Positions 11,573 through 21,949 of a stretch of 64,000 nucleotides of DNA are shown piece after piece. This DNA is from Schizochytrium sp. TIO01. Lineage: Eukaryota; Sar; Bigyra; Thraustochytrida; Thraustochytriidae. The stretch spans positions 8,494,761 to 8,558,760 of the forward strand of contig SMSO01000031.1 in the NCBI GenBank assembly GCA_004764695.1, in the 5' to 3' direction. Each line of letters opens with the position of its first letter. Position 1 is the stretch's first letter. Below the pieces are notes generated by a model. It was not told the DNA's origin. It made no database searches and was given only the letters and a program-made list of their open reading frames with translations. The position numbers and the translations under genes were made by a program.

Positions 11573-12175
11573 GACATCTTTCTCAAATTAGATATCAGTA
11601 GATATCATTTTGATTTTTGGTGGTTGAGGCCACTTGCATGATGAGCTACCGATTACGTAATCTAGACTCTATTTTGACGCTTGGGACTACAATTTCTTTA
11701 TACTACACTCTACCACTTCTTCTTATTATTATTATTATTTTACAAAAATTGACTACCGTGACCAAGAAGAAGAGGTATTAGTTGAAATACTTCTTATTTC
11801 CAAACTCCTGGAAAGGCCCAAACTTACCGAGGTTAACACCTTTCCTACTGCCCAGTATCAAATAGATTTTTTTTTCTATACCTGTAGCTTAAGTTTTGCA
11901 TGAAACCCAACTCAAGAAGGATTACTTTCGGTAACCTTAAAAGGGATCGCACATAGTAGTAGCAAAATTATGAAGAATACTTGTTTGGGAAATACTGATA
12001 GGCATAGTAGTAGTATTAATAGTATCATTGACAGTAGAATTTTTTAGCAGTAGTACTACTAGTTACGGAAGCAACTAAAACATAAAGCATCAGAAGCGCA
12101 ACCACGCAACTATCTGGTTCCACTGCATCACGCTGCAAGTAGATACAGTTGGAATCTTTTGAGTCAACCACAAGC
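11573..12175. other. Intergenic spacer between two same-strand genes
   Basis: AT-rich, with several AGTAGT and TTATTA words around 11719-11740 and 11955-12060. No gene, RNA or clear terminator signal seen. It should hold the 3' end of the cyclase-like transcript and the promoter of the next gene. Confidence 0.5.
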
Positions 12176-13924
12176 ATGTCACTTGAGGCTGTCCAAGCTT
12201 TTGCAGATGGAGGACTTCTTTTGCGAGCAACGAACGGTCTCGCAGCAGCTGACAACGATGTCAGGAACTTGGTGAAGAGCAGCAACCAAGACGCATCTAA
12301 AGCTTCTCTTGAAAGGATTCTGAAAGAAATCGTGCACGCACAAGGTAGCTGGACACTCCTTCATGCATGTTTCATGGTTCTTGTTGCACAAGATCTTCCA
12401 GAAGATAGTAAAGCAATTATCCTTGAAACATTGAGTAGAAGCGAGCTATTCCATGCGAAAATAGCGAGGAACAGGTACGAAGAATACTCTGTGCTTGTGA
12501 GAATGCTCCACATTACTACCCTGCTACTTGCAAAGCAGCGTGACCTAGCAGCTATTCAAGATGCATATGCCAAACTGCAGCTTGAGCTTATGGGTCAAGT
12601 GGCGGGAGTAGAGACCCATGGGATAAAGCCTTTCTCCCAACTTCACAAATCAGCCCGGCGCTTATTACGTCTAGGAGTATTTATCACAGTAAGTGATTAC
12701 TCGTGCTTTAGTGACAATGATCCAACGCATCCTTCGACCAACTCTCAAGATCTTCTTTTTGAAATATTGTCAAACTTGCGCAAGGGTACCTCGATATTAG
12801 CACCGAAATTCGATTCGTTACGTTTCATGTCCAAGGCCATGCAGGAAGCCAAAGATGACCCAAATACACTTCTACTTCTAGGTTGTCTTCTCCGCCAGGA
12901 GGGGAAACTTCAGGAATCTCTAGAATGTCTAGAGGCAAGCATCAAAGTAGCTAGGGATCCAGGGTATGAGATTCTGAAATCAAGAGCCCTACTGGAGACT
13001 ATACTTGCAGTGGTAGATTCTGGGGCTGAACCCACCCAAGAAATGATTCACCTTTTTGATCGACAACTAAAAGCTTGGCAGGAAGAGTCTTGTGGCTCTT
13101 GCAAAATAAATTCACAGTACACATTTATGGTAGATAATGGGTACTGCTCACGTTGTGAAAGCAGATGCCAACTGACATGTTTAGGTCTAGAGCTTTTTCT
13201 CGCCTGCTTACGAAGTGATAAGTTAGAACTCGCAGATTTGATACTAGAGAGAGCAAAGTCGTGGAATAGATCATTCCCATGCGATGAAGCGCTTCTTTGC
13301 TTTGCTCGTAATATAGCGAAGAATGGTGCTCAATGCACTGACAGTAAACAGTATAGTCATTCTGGAGGAGTACAGGAGAAGCTCTTGCGAGCGCATGAGT
13401 GTCTTCGGGTTCATGGCGTTCATGCATGCATGGATCAACTGGCACGCATATTAAATTCCAATGGGGTCGAAGTACCAATGAAGGGTGAAGGTGGTCTTTC
13501 ACATTTGGAGCGTTGGGAGGCTCGGGTCAATCAGGCTATACTTACCTTCAGCACAGCTCAAGAAGCGGGGTACCCATTGAGTGGTGTTACAGTTCAACTA
13601 ATGCGTGATGCTTACGAAGATATTTCCATGTTTTCTTCAAGTCTTGTGGCTAAACGAATAGCTGCAGATGTACTGTATAATTTAACTTTGATGGAGTTCT
13701 ATTCTGGAGAAATAGAACAAGCGGTTAAAAGGTGGCTGACTTTTCGTAAATTGTACTCTTTAAGCATGCAGGAGCTGGAGATTGAGCTTGTTCGAACTCA
13801 AGGTGACCTTGCTGTTAGCGACTCAGGCTCAGAGATTGTAACTAGGCTTGAACTGGATCGATGTTGTCTTGAGCAACGTGTATGGCAATTGCGTCAGAAG
13901 GAGGAAAGTTGCGCAGACAAATAA
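12176..13924 (+). CDS. Orphan helical-repeat (TPR-like) protein
   Basis: Encodes 582 residues with no intron. I do not recognise the family. The sequence is almost entirely helical, and residues about 221-290 resemble paired TPR helices (LLLLGCLLRQEGKLQESLECLEASI). A cysteine cluster follows at about residues 304-333, with C-G-S-C and then C-S-R-C-E-S-R-C, spaced in a way that could bind zinc. No signal peptide or membrane span is visible. It lies 600 bp downstream of the cyclase-like gene on the same strand, and both have long TPR-like helical parts, so a shared flagellar or scaffold role is possible but is only inference. The ATG at 12176 is used; an in-frame TTG at 12149 would add nine residues. 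An AATAAA word overlaps the stop codon. Confidence 0.8.
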   Translation: MSLEAVQAFADGGLLLRATNGLAAADNDVRNLVKSSNQDASKASLERILKEIVHAQGSWTLLHACFMVLVAQDLPEDSKAIILETLSRSELFHAKIARNRYEEYSVLVRMLHITTLLLAKQRDLAAIQDAYAKLQLELMGQVAGVETHGIKPFSQLHKSARRLLRLGVFITVSDYSCFSDNDPTHPSTNSQDLLFEILSNLRKGTSILAPKFDSLRFMSKAMQEAKDDPNTLLLLGCLLRQEGKLQESLECLEASIKVARDPGYEILKSRALLETILAVVDSGAEPTQEMIHLFDRQLKAWQEESCGSCKINSQYTFMVDNGYCSRCESRCQLTCLGLELFLACLRSDKLELADLILERAKSWNRSFPCDEALLCFARNIAKNGAQCTDSKQYSHSGGVQEKLLRAHECLRVHGVHACMDQLARILNSNGVEVPMKGEGGLSHLERWEARVNQAILTFSTAQEAGYPLSGVTVQLMRDAYEDISMFSSSLVAKRIAADVLYNLTLMEFYSGEIEQAVKRWLTFRKLYSLSMQELEIELVRTQGDLAVSDSGSEIVTRLELDRCCLEQRVWQLRQKEESCADK

Positions 13925-14264
13925 ATCACAATGTTCGCGTTTGGTTTACGCATATTACTATCAAATTACATGGTTAATTTAATAGAGGATTCCTTTTCCC
14001 GAGCGAATCTGGAACCTTTCAGGACGGAATCCATCATTCTATAATTAGGCGTTGTGCATAATAATATGAATCCTCCTTTACCCATATAAAGCGATTCAGT
14101 CAAACATGTGTTGTTCTACCATGTTCCTACTAATGGATGCTTTTGAGGGGACTCGATTTGATGGATGGGCACTACTACAGTATTGTTAGCATCACAATCT
14201 AAAAACATGAATCTGGCGATAAGATGCCATCAGTGTAGTTATATGAAAATGAAATAAAATAGGC
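13925..14264. other. Short convergent spacer
   Basis: Lies between the 3' ends of the helical-repeat gene (+) and the photolyase gene (-). It presumably contains both polyadenylation regions. Nothing else is seen. Confidence 0.5.
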
Positions 14265-15887
14265 TTAAGACTTTTGCTTTTTCTTAATCGATCCACCGCC
14301 AGAGGTTTTGCTACCTCTCTTTTTGCCGTTTGCTTCTTGTTGCTCTTGCTTGTGCTTGTCATAAGCTTCTTTAATTCGATTCATGTTCTCTTTAGAAGTG
14401 GCAGTATGATCCTCGATAATACGGTCGGGGTAGTCTTTCCCAATTATACATTTTGCCTTTTCCTGCACATCTTGCGGGGCTTTCCAGGGCTCATAGATGT
14501 ATTTCGCGGGAAATTTTTTGAGGACTGGGACATATTTGCGAATGTAATCTCCATTAGCATCAGTCTTCTTTCCAAAGGCTATAGGTGAGTAACACCGAAA
14601 GTATTGGTAAAAGAAAGCGCTACAACTAAGCCACATCCAGTTGCAGCTGTTGACAGACCAGTCAGCATCAATTAGCAATCGATCAAACACCTCGAATCCC
14701 TTTTCCCAGCTAACAAAAATATCTCCACGAGTGAGAAAGCATGCCACCATGTGGCGAGCGAGGTGATGAATCCAACCTTCTTCTCGAAGTTGTGTCATAA
14801 TGGCATCCACAAAAGGGTACCCAGTTTGCCCCTTTTCCCATTTTTCAAAAAGTTCCTTAGCTTGGTCATCCCAATCCCATGGGATTTGACGTGCTAGTGG
14901 GTTACCTCGCATCTTGCTAATATCTTCATCTGTGAACCAGCCAATAGTATACCAATGCTCACGCCAGAGAAGCTGCCCAGCCAAGGAAATAGGGGGCTGC
15001 GTTGGCTTTCCCTTGGCCTCTTTCTCGGCCTTCTTCACAGCGTGCCACGCACGTCGAAAGCTGAGACAACCAGAGTTCAGGTACGGTGAGATGACTGTCG
15101 TTTGCGGTTCGATGCCATTTGGTGCAGTTTTGGGCTTCTCAAATTTAGCAACCCACTCAGGCTGGTCTTCGATAACTTTTTTCAATCGTTTGAGTGCTTC
15201 ATCTTCGCCCCCAGGAAATCGCAGCTTACGACGTTCACGATTCATGTTCTTATAAAACGTCTCGTCTGATTCTTTAGGTACCTGAAGATCCTTGACTTTG
15301 AGCTTATCTTTAATAGCATCAATAGCTTTTCTACCTTCATCTTCAGCAAAGGGAATTTTGCTGGGGGCGTCAATCGGTTTACGCACATCCCCACAACGAC
15401 TAAACAAAGTTTCGAAGCCACTCATGTTGGTGGGCACATCTCCTCCATTAAGGCGTTGCTCGTATAGGCCAGGAGGGTGCATCCAGTGTGCAGGTTCGTT
15501 GTGGACCTCAACGTTGGCTTTGTGAGCTAACTCAGTAACATCTTCGTCGATTTGCCGGCAATGCTTCTCCGGCTCTTCAGAGTAATCGAAACCAATCGCT
15601 TTAATCTCAGCAGCATCCCAGATTTTAGGAAGGACTTTTTCGGGTTCACCACGAACAAAAATAAGTCCTGACTTAACCCCGGATTTGCGCAGATTTTCGT
15701 CGAGGTTACGAAGGCTTTGCATGATGAATTCAAAGCGTACATCACCAACATTTTGAGGATTGCTGTGCCATTTGTCTAAAATGAACACAGGCAACACTGT
15801 GTCTGCGTTTTCCATGCAAGCTTTGAGCGTAGGGTTGTCGTGCAACCTCAGCGACTTTCTAAACCACATCATTTTGGTTCCCGTCAT
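14265..15887 (-). CDS. (6-4) photolyase / animal-type cryptochrome
   Basis: 540 residues without introns, a normal length for the family. The N-terminal Rossmann-like photolyase domain opens MWFRKSLRLHDNPTL. The C-terminal FAD-binding domain has YPFVDAIMTQLREEGWIHHL, then ARHMVACFLTRGD, DADWSVNSCNWMWLSCSAFF, FRCYSPIAFGKKTD and GDYIRKYVPVL. These are the hallmarks of the animal (6-4) photolyase/cryptochrome branch rather than the CPD or DASH branch. The histidine pair needed for (6-4) repair (about His375 and His379, in IHHLARH) is present, and the Asn near the flavin N5 (about Asn413) is kept, so repair activity is plausible; a photoreceptor role cannot be excluded. The tail is Lys-rich (KKRGSK, KKKQKS) and suits nuclear import. 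The family repairs UV (6-4) photoproducts in DNA using blue light. Start is the ATG at 15887. Confidence 0.9.
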   Translation of the reverse strand: MTGTKMMWFRKSLRLHDNPTLKACMENADTVLPVFILDKWHSNPQNVGDVRFEFIMQSLRNLDENLRKSGVKSGLIFVRGEPEKVLPKIWDAAEIKAIGFDYSEEPEKHCRQIDEDVTELAHKANVEVHNEPAHWMHPPGLYEQRLNGGDVPTNMSGFETLFSRCGDVRKPIDAPSKIPFAEDEGRKAIDAIKDKLKVKDLQVPKESDETFYKNMNRERRKLRFPGGEDEALKRLKKVIEDQPEWVAKFEKPKTAPNGIEPQTTVISPYLNSGCLSFRRAWHAVKKAEKEAKGKPTQPPISLAGQLLWREHWYTIGWFTDEDISKMRGNPLARQIPWDWDDQAKELFEKWEKGQTGYPFVDAIMTQLREEGWIHHLARHMVACFLTRGDIFVSWEKGFEVFDRLLIDADWSVNSCNWMWLSCSAFFYQYFRCYSPIAFGKKTDANGDYIRKYVPVLKKFPAKYIYEPWKAPQDVQEKAKCIIGKDYPDRIIEDHTATSKENMNRIKEAYDKHKQEQQEANGKKRGSKTSGGGSIKKKQKS

Positions 15888-16756
15888 CTTCGTAGTTGGC
15901 TAAGAATGAAGCTAGTTTCTGAGCCCAAATTTAATGCAAAGACTGTAGCGCTATAAACAAAAAGAAAAGTAAAAAAATCCAATCCAATCAAACAAACCAA
16001 ATATCTAATTGTACGCAAAGCGCTCTTGATCACTCTCAATCTCTGCACCGCTCGCTGCCCTTGGTCCTCGGAAAGATTGACGTCGCTCTGTTCACTAGAG
16101 CAGCGACTTCGGGAAAGGGGTCTGCTTGCAAGCTCTCTCGCTCGAAGCATCGAGGAGGAAGTGAACGTAGGAGGCGTTTGCATTTCCAGCTGCGGAGAGC
16201 CTCGACAGCAGAAGTCGTTCACGAATCCACTCCGCAGCGACTCCAGCCCCTCAGAGGCGCAGGGACTTTCTCTGGCTGGTCGCCGGGGCTCTTCTCTGCA
16301 TTGACGTCGCAACGGTGAGAACAGTAACGAGCACAGACTCCTAGATCATTATCGACATATAGATAGATTGATCTCTGTGTAGCTTTTAAGTAGAAGGAAA
16401 TATCGATCGACTGTTGAGGTTAAAGAGATAGCTTTGCATCTTGAGCAAAGATAGACACGGATATCGAGGCACACGTTGAACTGCTCTATTGGAGTAGGGG
16501 TGATATTGTTCGGTTAACGCTGCAGACCACCCTAGTGTTCACATTAGTATTTGTAGATTGTTGATTTGTCTTATTGAGCAGGTGCTCACAGGGCTGCGCT
16601 TGGCTCATTCTGCTTGTCGCGATCTCCTCTAAACTTTCGTGAGAAGGACTTAGGCATACAGTGCTGTATCGGGGACCTTGGCTTATCCATTGTGTGCTTC
16701 CCAAACATAAAAAAAAATATCTTCACAGTGCGCAAGGGTCCAGGACAAGGAGCATT
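15888..16756. other. Shared upstream region of photolyase (-) and LST8 (+)
   Basis: Divergent intergenic region of 869 bp. A GC-richer part around 16040-16320 is open in several frames and is probably untranslated leader. A minus-strand frame from 16312 ends just inside the photolyase start but in another phase, so it is not an N-terminal extension without splicing. No specific promoter motif is recognised. Co-regulation of the two genes is possible. Confidence 0.45.
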
Positions 16757-17701
16757 ATGAGCTTGGCAGCGGGGGTAGTTCTAGCTACGGCAGGATATGG
16801 TGAGCACATTAATTTCTGGGATGTATCTACAGGTACGAGTACCCGAAGTGTAAATTTTGGGGATTCTCAAGTCAATGTACTTGCAGTGTCACCCGACAAA
16901 CTGCATCTAGTGGCGGGTGGAAATCCCAAGATTCGCATGTTCGAGACGAGCACAAACAATCCAAACCCTGTGACTGAATTTGAGGGCCATACGTCGAATG
17001 TTACTGCTGTTGGCTTTCAGAATAACTCGAGATGGGTCTATAGTGGCTCTGAGGATGGCACAATTAAGATATTTGATACACGGTCGGCCGGTGTACAGAG
17101 GAATTATGAAAACAAAGACAAGGTTGGTATTAATTCTGTTGCGCTACATCCAAACCAAGCGCAACTAATCTCCGCAGACCAAACAGGAACTGTTCGTGTG
17201 TGGGATCTCATTATGGACAAATGTGTCGCTCAAAGCAAGCCTGAAACAGATGACATTGCGATGCGCTCTGTTTCAGTTGCATCAAATGGTAGTATGGTAG
17301 CAGCCTGCAACAACGTCGGTCATTGCTTCCTCTGGCAAATGGAGTCACAGCAAACCTGTGCGACCCTCGGTGACCACTTGCCTTTGGCAAAGAAGATCCA
17401 CGACACTTATAGCTTAAAGTGTGTTATTAGTCCAGATCGCAAGCTTCTTGCCACGGCGTCTGCCGATCAGACAGTCAAAATCTGGCGCTTACCTGATTTT
17501 ACTCTTGACAAAATTTTAGCCAAACACCAGCGCTGGGTACACGATATTGCCTTTTCCGCAGATTCATCCTACCTCGCAAGTGCATCTTCCGATGGAAGAG
17601 CGAGGTTGTGGCAACTCAGTGATGGCGAGATGATTAGGCATTATACTGGCCATACTAAGGCCATCGTTGCGGTAGCCCTCAACGATTCAAGCCTTGACTA
17701 A
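16757..17701 (+). CDS. LST8: LST8, WD40 subunit of TOR complexes
   Basis: 314 residues, the normal size, with seven WD40 repeats and no intron. Diagnostic stretches are VLATAGYGEHINFWD, DSQVNVLAVSPDK, AVGFQNNSRWVYSGSEDGT, LHPNQAQLISADQTGT, RVWDL, LLATASADQTVKIWR and HQRWVHDIAFSADSSYLASA, which follow LST8/GbetaL nearly block by block. LST8 binds the TOR kinase domain and is a core subunit of TORC1 and TORC2, controlling growth in response to nutrients. It ends shortly after the last repeat, as usual. The ATG at 16757 aligns with the start of the family; an in-frame TTG or CTG upstream would add an unrelated leader. Confidence 0.92.
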   Translation: MSLAAGVVLATAGYGEHINFWDVSTGTSTRSVNFGDSQVNVLAVSPDKLHLVAGGNPKIRMFETSTNNPNPVTEFEGHTSNVTAVGFQNNSRWVYSGSEDGTIKIFDTRSAGVQRNYENKDKVGINSVALHPNQAQLISADQTGTVRVWDLIMDKCVAQSKPETDDIAMRSVSVASNGSMVAACNNVGHCFLWQMESQQTCATLGDHLPLAKKIHDTYSLKCVISPDRKLLATASADQTVKIWRLPDFTLDKILAKHQRWVHDIAFSADSSYLASASSDGRARLWQLSDGEMIRHYTGHTKAIVAVALNDSSLD

Positions 17702-18770
17702 AGAAGGTCAGACGCGATCTGTTAGCTATGTCTATCCAGACAGAGAAAATCTTTCTTTCAGTGCTGCTTCTAGTTGTGTAAGCTCTCTCGCAGCTTTCAT
17801 GACTTCAATCCTGCTACTGGATACTATGGGATGATGTGTCCATTACCTGTTCAGCCTCTGCAAATATCTATTTTAAAAGCCCTACAAAAGTGAAGCTACT
17901 TGTTTTGTGAAAGACGTCCGTATCCTCTCCGGTGTCGGATAACTTAGTATTCTGGCTCGCAAAGTTGATGATGCTCGTTCGTAGTTGATTTATGCATATA
18001 TCTTGAGCAGCTCTGGCCTCGTTGAGGTAATTCTCAAGTACATAAGCAAAGTAGACAGCATCAGCCAGAATTACTCAGAGCCCAAGTTAGTAACCAGGGA
18101 TTCTCAGAATAGTGCTCTTTTGCACAATGCAAAGGTCAAGGCTCGTGATAGCCTACGAAGCTACTGTCTAAAGGGATCTCTTCAAAGGTGCTACCTCTAG
18201 CAGCATCGACAATCCTTAACAATGAATCCCCTCTCGTAACTGTGGTCGAGAGTCTTGTGACATCTCTGTGAAATCGAAGAAATTAGTGACTGTTGTCTAT
18301 TCGGTTCAGCAAGAAATCCAAAATAGATGTTGTAGATGCGTTGTTCTGGTCAAAGCATTTTTGCTTTGATAACGTGAAGAGTCATATTGCCAACCAAGAC
18401 AAGAAAGTATCACTTGTTCTAATGAATGAAAATTTAATCAGACTTTTAAAAGCAAGAAATCCCTTTTAAAAAAGAAGATAAAGATGAGGATGAATCGGGA
18501 CACAGTGTCTTCCTTCTCTATTTTGTTGTAGTGAACGTTCACAAGATTACCTTAGCACTTTAATCGTAAAGCTAAGCAGAATTTTTCTATGGAGGTGTCT
18601 GGTTGCTCAAAAGAATCAAGGATATGAAGCCAAAGTCTTTTCTTGGTTGAAAATAGTGCGCTATGTAAAAGCTCAATGTTAATACAGACAAATCAATCGA
18701 ATTACGGAAAATTTGTGAAAGCAGAAAAGGGTTGGACACGGCTGCATGGGAACACGTTCAAAGAGCTATA
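17702..18770. other. Convergent spacer between LST8 and AP-1 sigma
   Basis: About 1.07 kb with no recognisable gene. Short open frames (for example near 17985-18200) have no ATG-led, family-like sequence. Probably 3' untranslated regions of both neighbours. Confidence 0.5.
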
Positions 18771-19413
18771 TTAGGCCTTGAGCTTAAAGCGGTTCAAGGG
18801 GGTCTCCTTTTTAATGTCATCCTCTACGAGCTCATCCTGTGCTGCGGCGACACGGAGAACCTCACGCTTGCTCGTCTCTTGCAGCTCACCACCGAGCAAA
18901 ATCTCGTCGAGAATATGGTAGCATCTGTTAAAGTTGAAAATCACATCTAGCTCGCAGACATTACCGAAATATCTGTCAAGAATTTCCACGTAGAGGTGGA
19001 TCTGTTCGAGCTGAAGTAGCTCGTTTGATTTGTTGTCAATCACAGTAATGAAGTAAAGGCTCTGTAATTTGAAACATGTGTCAAAGTTAGTTAGTTTGCA
19101 TGAAAGTTGAAGATAAATCGTTATGCAGCGAGGCATGTAGCGAGGTGTTACCACGCATATAGCAAGGTTTGTCGTCGTTCATTTTACCATGATTCAACAA
19201 TATCTTCTTCATATAACTTACAGCGTATCGCTTGTACACAATGGTTCCATTGCGCCAGGCGAGGAAATTGCAAAGTTTGTTTGGTCTGCTGAGTACCATG
19301 GAGGAGATCTCGCGCACGATGCGGGTTTTCTCCTTCTTCTCATACGCCTTGTAGAACTTGGTCAGGCGCACCTTGCCCTGCCGGCTCACAAGAAGCATGA
19401 CCTCCACGCCCAT
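18771..19413 (-). CDS. AP-1 clathrin adaptor sigma subunit (two exons)
   Basis: Exon 1 (19413-19222) encodes 64 residues and exon 2 (19061-18771) encodes 96, making 160 residues, the usual sigma-adaptin length. Splicing joins KRYA to SLYF, which recreates the conserved RYASLYF of AP-1 sigma chains. Other landmarks are [15 protein letters not shown], then [40 protein letters not shown] and QETSKREVL. The QGK-RL start and the LGGE-QETSK block favour AP-1 over the AP-2, AP-3 and AP-4 sigma chains. It is a small subunit of the heterotetrameric AP-1 complex, which sorts cargo into clathrin vesicles at the trans-Golgi network and endosomes. It is divergent from IFT74, 790 bp away. Confidence 0.92.
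19062..19221 (-). other. 160-nt spliceosomal intron in AP-1 sigma gene
   Basis: On the minus strand it begins GTAAGTTAT and ends TTACAG, with an ACTAACTAAC branch-site-like run about 40 nt before the acceptor. It interrupts the gene between codons (phase 0), and removal restores a motif conserved across eukaryotes. It is the strongest intron in the window and a reference for the organism's splice signals. Confidence 0.93.
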
Positions 19414-20203
19414 GGTTGCCTATATTGCCAAGTGAACGAGCCCGCAACCAGGTAAATAAGCCAGTCTATACCAAGAGGTCCTTGCAAGCCTACTAACCCT
19501 CTTCGGGCCGCGCTCCCGCTCGAACCTAGCGCGCGAGAGACAGTCTGGCGCCGCAATTGATCTTTGCTGCAGCTCCAAACTATGGCTGCTGCCAGGCAAA
19601 TACTCTACTTGCGGATTTCCACACTATACAACTTTAATGTTATAGGTACTTTAACAATCCGGATACTGTACTTGCATTGGCTCTATAACGCATTACATCG
19701 CCTAGTTTACTTTACTTCACTTTAAACCCTTTGCCTTTACTGTAACTATACAAATAACCTACTTTAGACCATGTGATAGTCTATAGTAGAAAGCGGAGCT
19801 TCAGTCTTAAGTTAATATTTCTTTCTTCTATCTATCACCTAAAAGGTGCCATGCTCATAAAAGTTCTAAATGTTCTAGCGCAAGACAAAAGACCTATTCT
19901 AGGGGACCGTTGGGCCACTTTAATCGAGAGTCCAAGTGGTTAGGAGTTGATAGGTAGAGCTAAGAGCAGATGGGTGTACACAATATGGCATTTGCAATTG
20001 AGGTCTTGCGAGAACTAAACTTGTTTCGAGTTCCTACGGAAATCGCGCGAGTGCAAGCACGGTGAGGTTTGCTGTGTTTGCAGAGAGGGAACAAACATAC
20101 GCGGGTTCTGTGGCACTGGCCTTTGGCTGTGTAACACCGAGGACATCGGCTGTAATAAGGGGGAGGTGAACTCGTAAGACCCCAAAAGACGTGAGCCCGC
20201 AAG
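19414..20203. other. Divergent upstream region of AP-1 sigma (-) and IFT74 (+)
   Basis: 790 bp with no gene. GC-richer close to both starts and AT-rich in the middle (about 19610-19830). No recognised element. Confidence 0.5.
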
Positions 20204-21949
20204 ATGGACGGCTTTTCAAGACCAGCAAGCCGCGGAACTATGTCGCGGAGTGGATTGAGGACGGCATCTCTTCGAACGGGAAATGCAAATGCGGTAAACT
20301 ACCAGGGCGTTGGACTTAACACAAATGTAAACGTGGCTGATCGACCTGTTACCCAACATGGCATGGGTGGCATGCGCGTAGGCACGGCCGGGCCAAAGCG
20401 GCAAGTACAGGATACCTCGTATTACATCTCTCTGCTCCGTAACAAGTGTACAGAAATCAGTGCCGAGGTGAAAAAACTGAAGAAGGAGAATGATCGATTC
20501 CAAGCTGACAACAACAGCTATGTTAAGTATGAGCGCCAATACGAGGACTTGATCAAGGTGGTACGAAACCTTGAGGGGAACCTTGCAGACTATAACCTGG
20601 CCATGGATAAAGCACGAGATAGCACTGATCCTGATGATGTGCGTGCGTACCAACAGCAACTGGCGCACCGGAACAAACAAGAAAAACACCAAGTAGATGC
20701 CATTTTTATGGAGAGACAAAACTGTGAGAACGCCATCCGCTCTTTCGAGGAGAAGATGGATAAGATGCGTAAAATGGAGGAATACAAAGTTAGCCAATTA
20801 AGTGAGCACGACCGCGCACGCTACATGCAGCTCGCACAGGAGAATCAGCACCTGAACCATGCTCTCGAAAGCCGACGAAATGAACTTGAGAGCGTGCTCA
20901 AGCGTGTTCGTCAGGGCGAGGCAGCCTTGGAAAACGATCACTTGAGGGAAGATCACAAGTCCCTCTCTAGACAGCTAGATAGCTTGCGGCAGGAAAAAGA
21001 AAATCTTGAAACCGAGCTAGAAACAAGCAAGTTATCTCCAGAGGAAGCACGAGCTCGGCTACTAGAGAAAGTGAAAGATGACAACCAAAAGATCCAAGAA
21101 CTGGGCAAGCAGATCGATGATGCTGAAGAAGAGTGCCGGGAAAAACGGAGGCAAATTAACGAAGTACAGAGCGAGGTGGACGAACGTCGTGGTGGAACAG
21201 GGGGCGCCGCTGGGGATGCACAGAAATATGCAGCATTAGAAGAGCGTGACAAGGAGATGACTCGTTTTCTTGAAACCTTTGAGGAGCAAATGGTGCAAGA
21301 GTTAGAAGAACAGAAACGCGCCCAGAAAATGATTGTTGGTCTTCTCGAGCACACTTCGCGCCATCTCGCACACAGCGAAAATCTCCCAAGTGAAGAACAG
21401 TACACAGAAATGAAAGACACACTTACCTTTAAGAAGAAGCAGCTGGAGAGTAGCGCTTCTACCATGGAGCAGCTTGAAAAGGAGCTCGAGAAGCGACGCG
21501 GTGAGCTAGAGAAAATTAATACTTTAGATGAAAAAATCGAAGTCGAGCTAAAGTCGCTTACGGAGCGCATTGAGACTATGAAAAACGAGATGACTCAATT
21601 TGTAAAAATCGACGAAATGCGTACACAAGCAGAGTACACCCGAAGTGAGCTCGAAGCGTTGTCTCAAGATTACAAGAAGCGCCGCAGCAACATGCGCTCA
21701 CAAGTATCGCTTGTGAAACAAAAGCATGACAAGCGGAAGGCGATGCTGACTGATAACGAGACTGCGCGTATGCTGGAGGGCTTGGAGCAAAAGTTACGAA
21801 GCCATGAACAAAATATTTACCATCTGAATGAATTTATCATTGAGAAGGAGCTCGAAACAAACTTCCAGTCAGAGCGCGAAGAGTGCGGACGCATTATTGA
21901 TGACTTGAATGCATTTCATATTGAGCAAGCTGCTCACCAGGCCTTCTAA
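20204..21949 (+). CDS. IFT74: IFT74, intraflagellar transport complex B protein
   Basis: 581 residues, close to the 600 typical of the family, and intronless. The first 65 residues are basic, Gly- and Arg-rich and look disordered (RPASRGTMSRSG), then comes the family signature VTQHGMGGMRVGTAGPKRQV followed by DTSYYISLLRNKCTEI. The rest is coiled coil to the end, with conserved blocks such as GNLADYNLAMDK, KVKDDNQKIQELGKQI, FLETFEEQM and VGLLEHTSRHLA. IFT74 pairs with IFT81 in IFT-B, and the basic N-terminus of IFT74 helps bind tubulin as cargo. Its presence shows the organism builds a cilium or flagellum at some stage. The start ATG lies in the only long frame, and the N-terminal length agrees with homologues. 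Confidence 0.93.
   Translation: MDGFSRPASRGTMSRSGLRTASLRTGNANAVNYQGVGLNTNVNVADRPVTQHGMGGMRVGTAGPKRQVQDTSYYISLLRNKCTEISAEVKKLKKENDRFQADNNSYVKYERQYEDLIKVVRNLEGNLADYNLAMDKARDSTDPDDVRAYQQQLAHRNKQEKHQVDAIFMERQNCENAIRSFEEKMDKMRKMEEYKVSQLSEHDRARYMQLAQENQHLNHALESRRNELESVLKRVRQGEAALENDHLREDHKSLSRQLDSLRQEKENLETELETSKLSPEEARARLLEKVKDDNQKIQELGKQIDDAEEECREKRRQINEVQSEVDERRGGTGGAAGDAQKYAALEERDKEMTRFLETFEEQMVQELEEQKRAQKMIVGLLEHTSRHLAHSENLPSEEQYTEMKDTLTFKKKQLESSASTMEQLEKELEKRRGELEKINTLDEKIEVELKSLTERIETMKNEMTQFVKIDEMRTQAEYTRSELEALSQDYKKRRSNMRSQVSLVKQKHDKRKAMLTDNETARMLEGLEQKLRSHEQNIYHLNEFIIEKELETNFQSEREECGRIIDDLNAFHIEQAAHQAF

Noticed and set aside
15884..16312. 142-residue minus-strand ORF overlapping the photolyase start
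   Set aside because: It is in a different phase from the photolyase frame and ends just inside it. It could be a transit-peptide extension only with an intron, for which no clear sites were seen; most likely leader sequence.
20953..21570. 205-residue antisense ORF inside IFT74
   Set aside because: A Ser/Phe/Cys-rich shadow of Glu/Lys/Leu coiled-coil codons, and the sense gene is clear.
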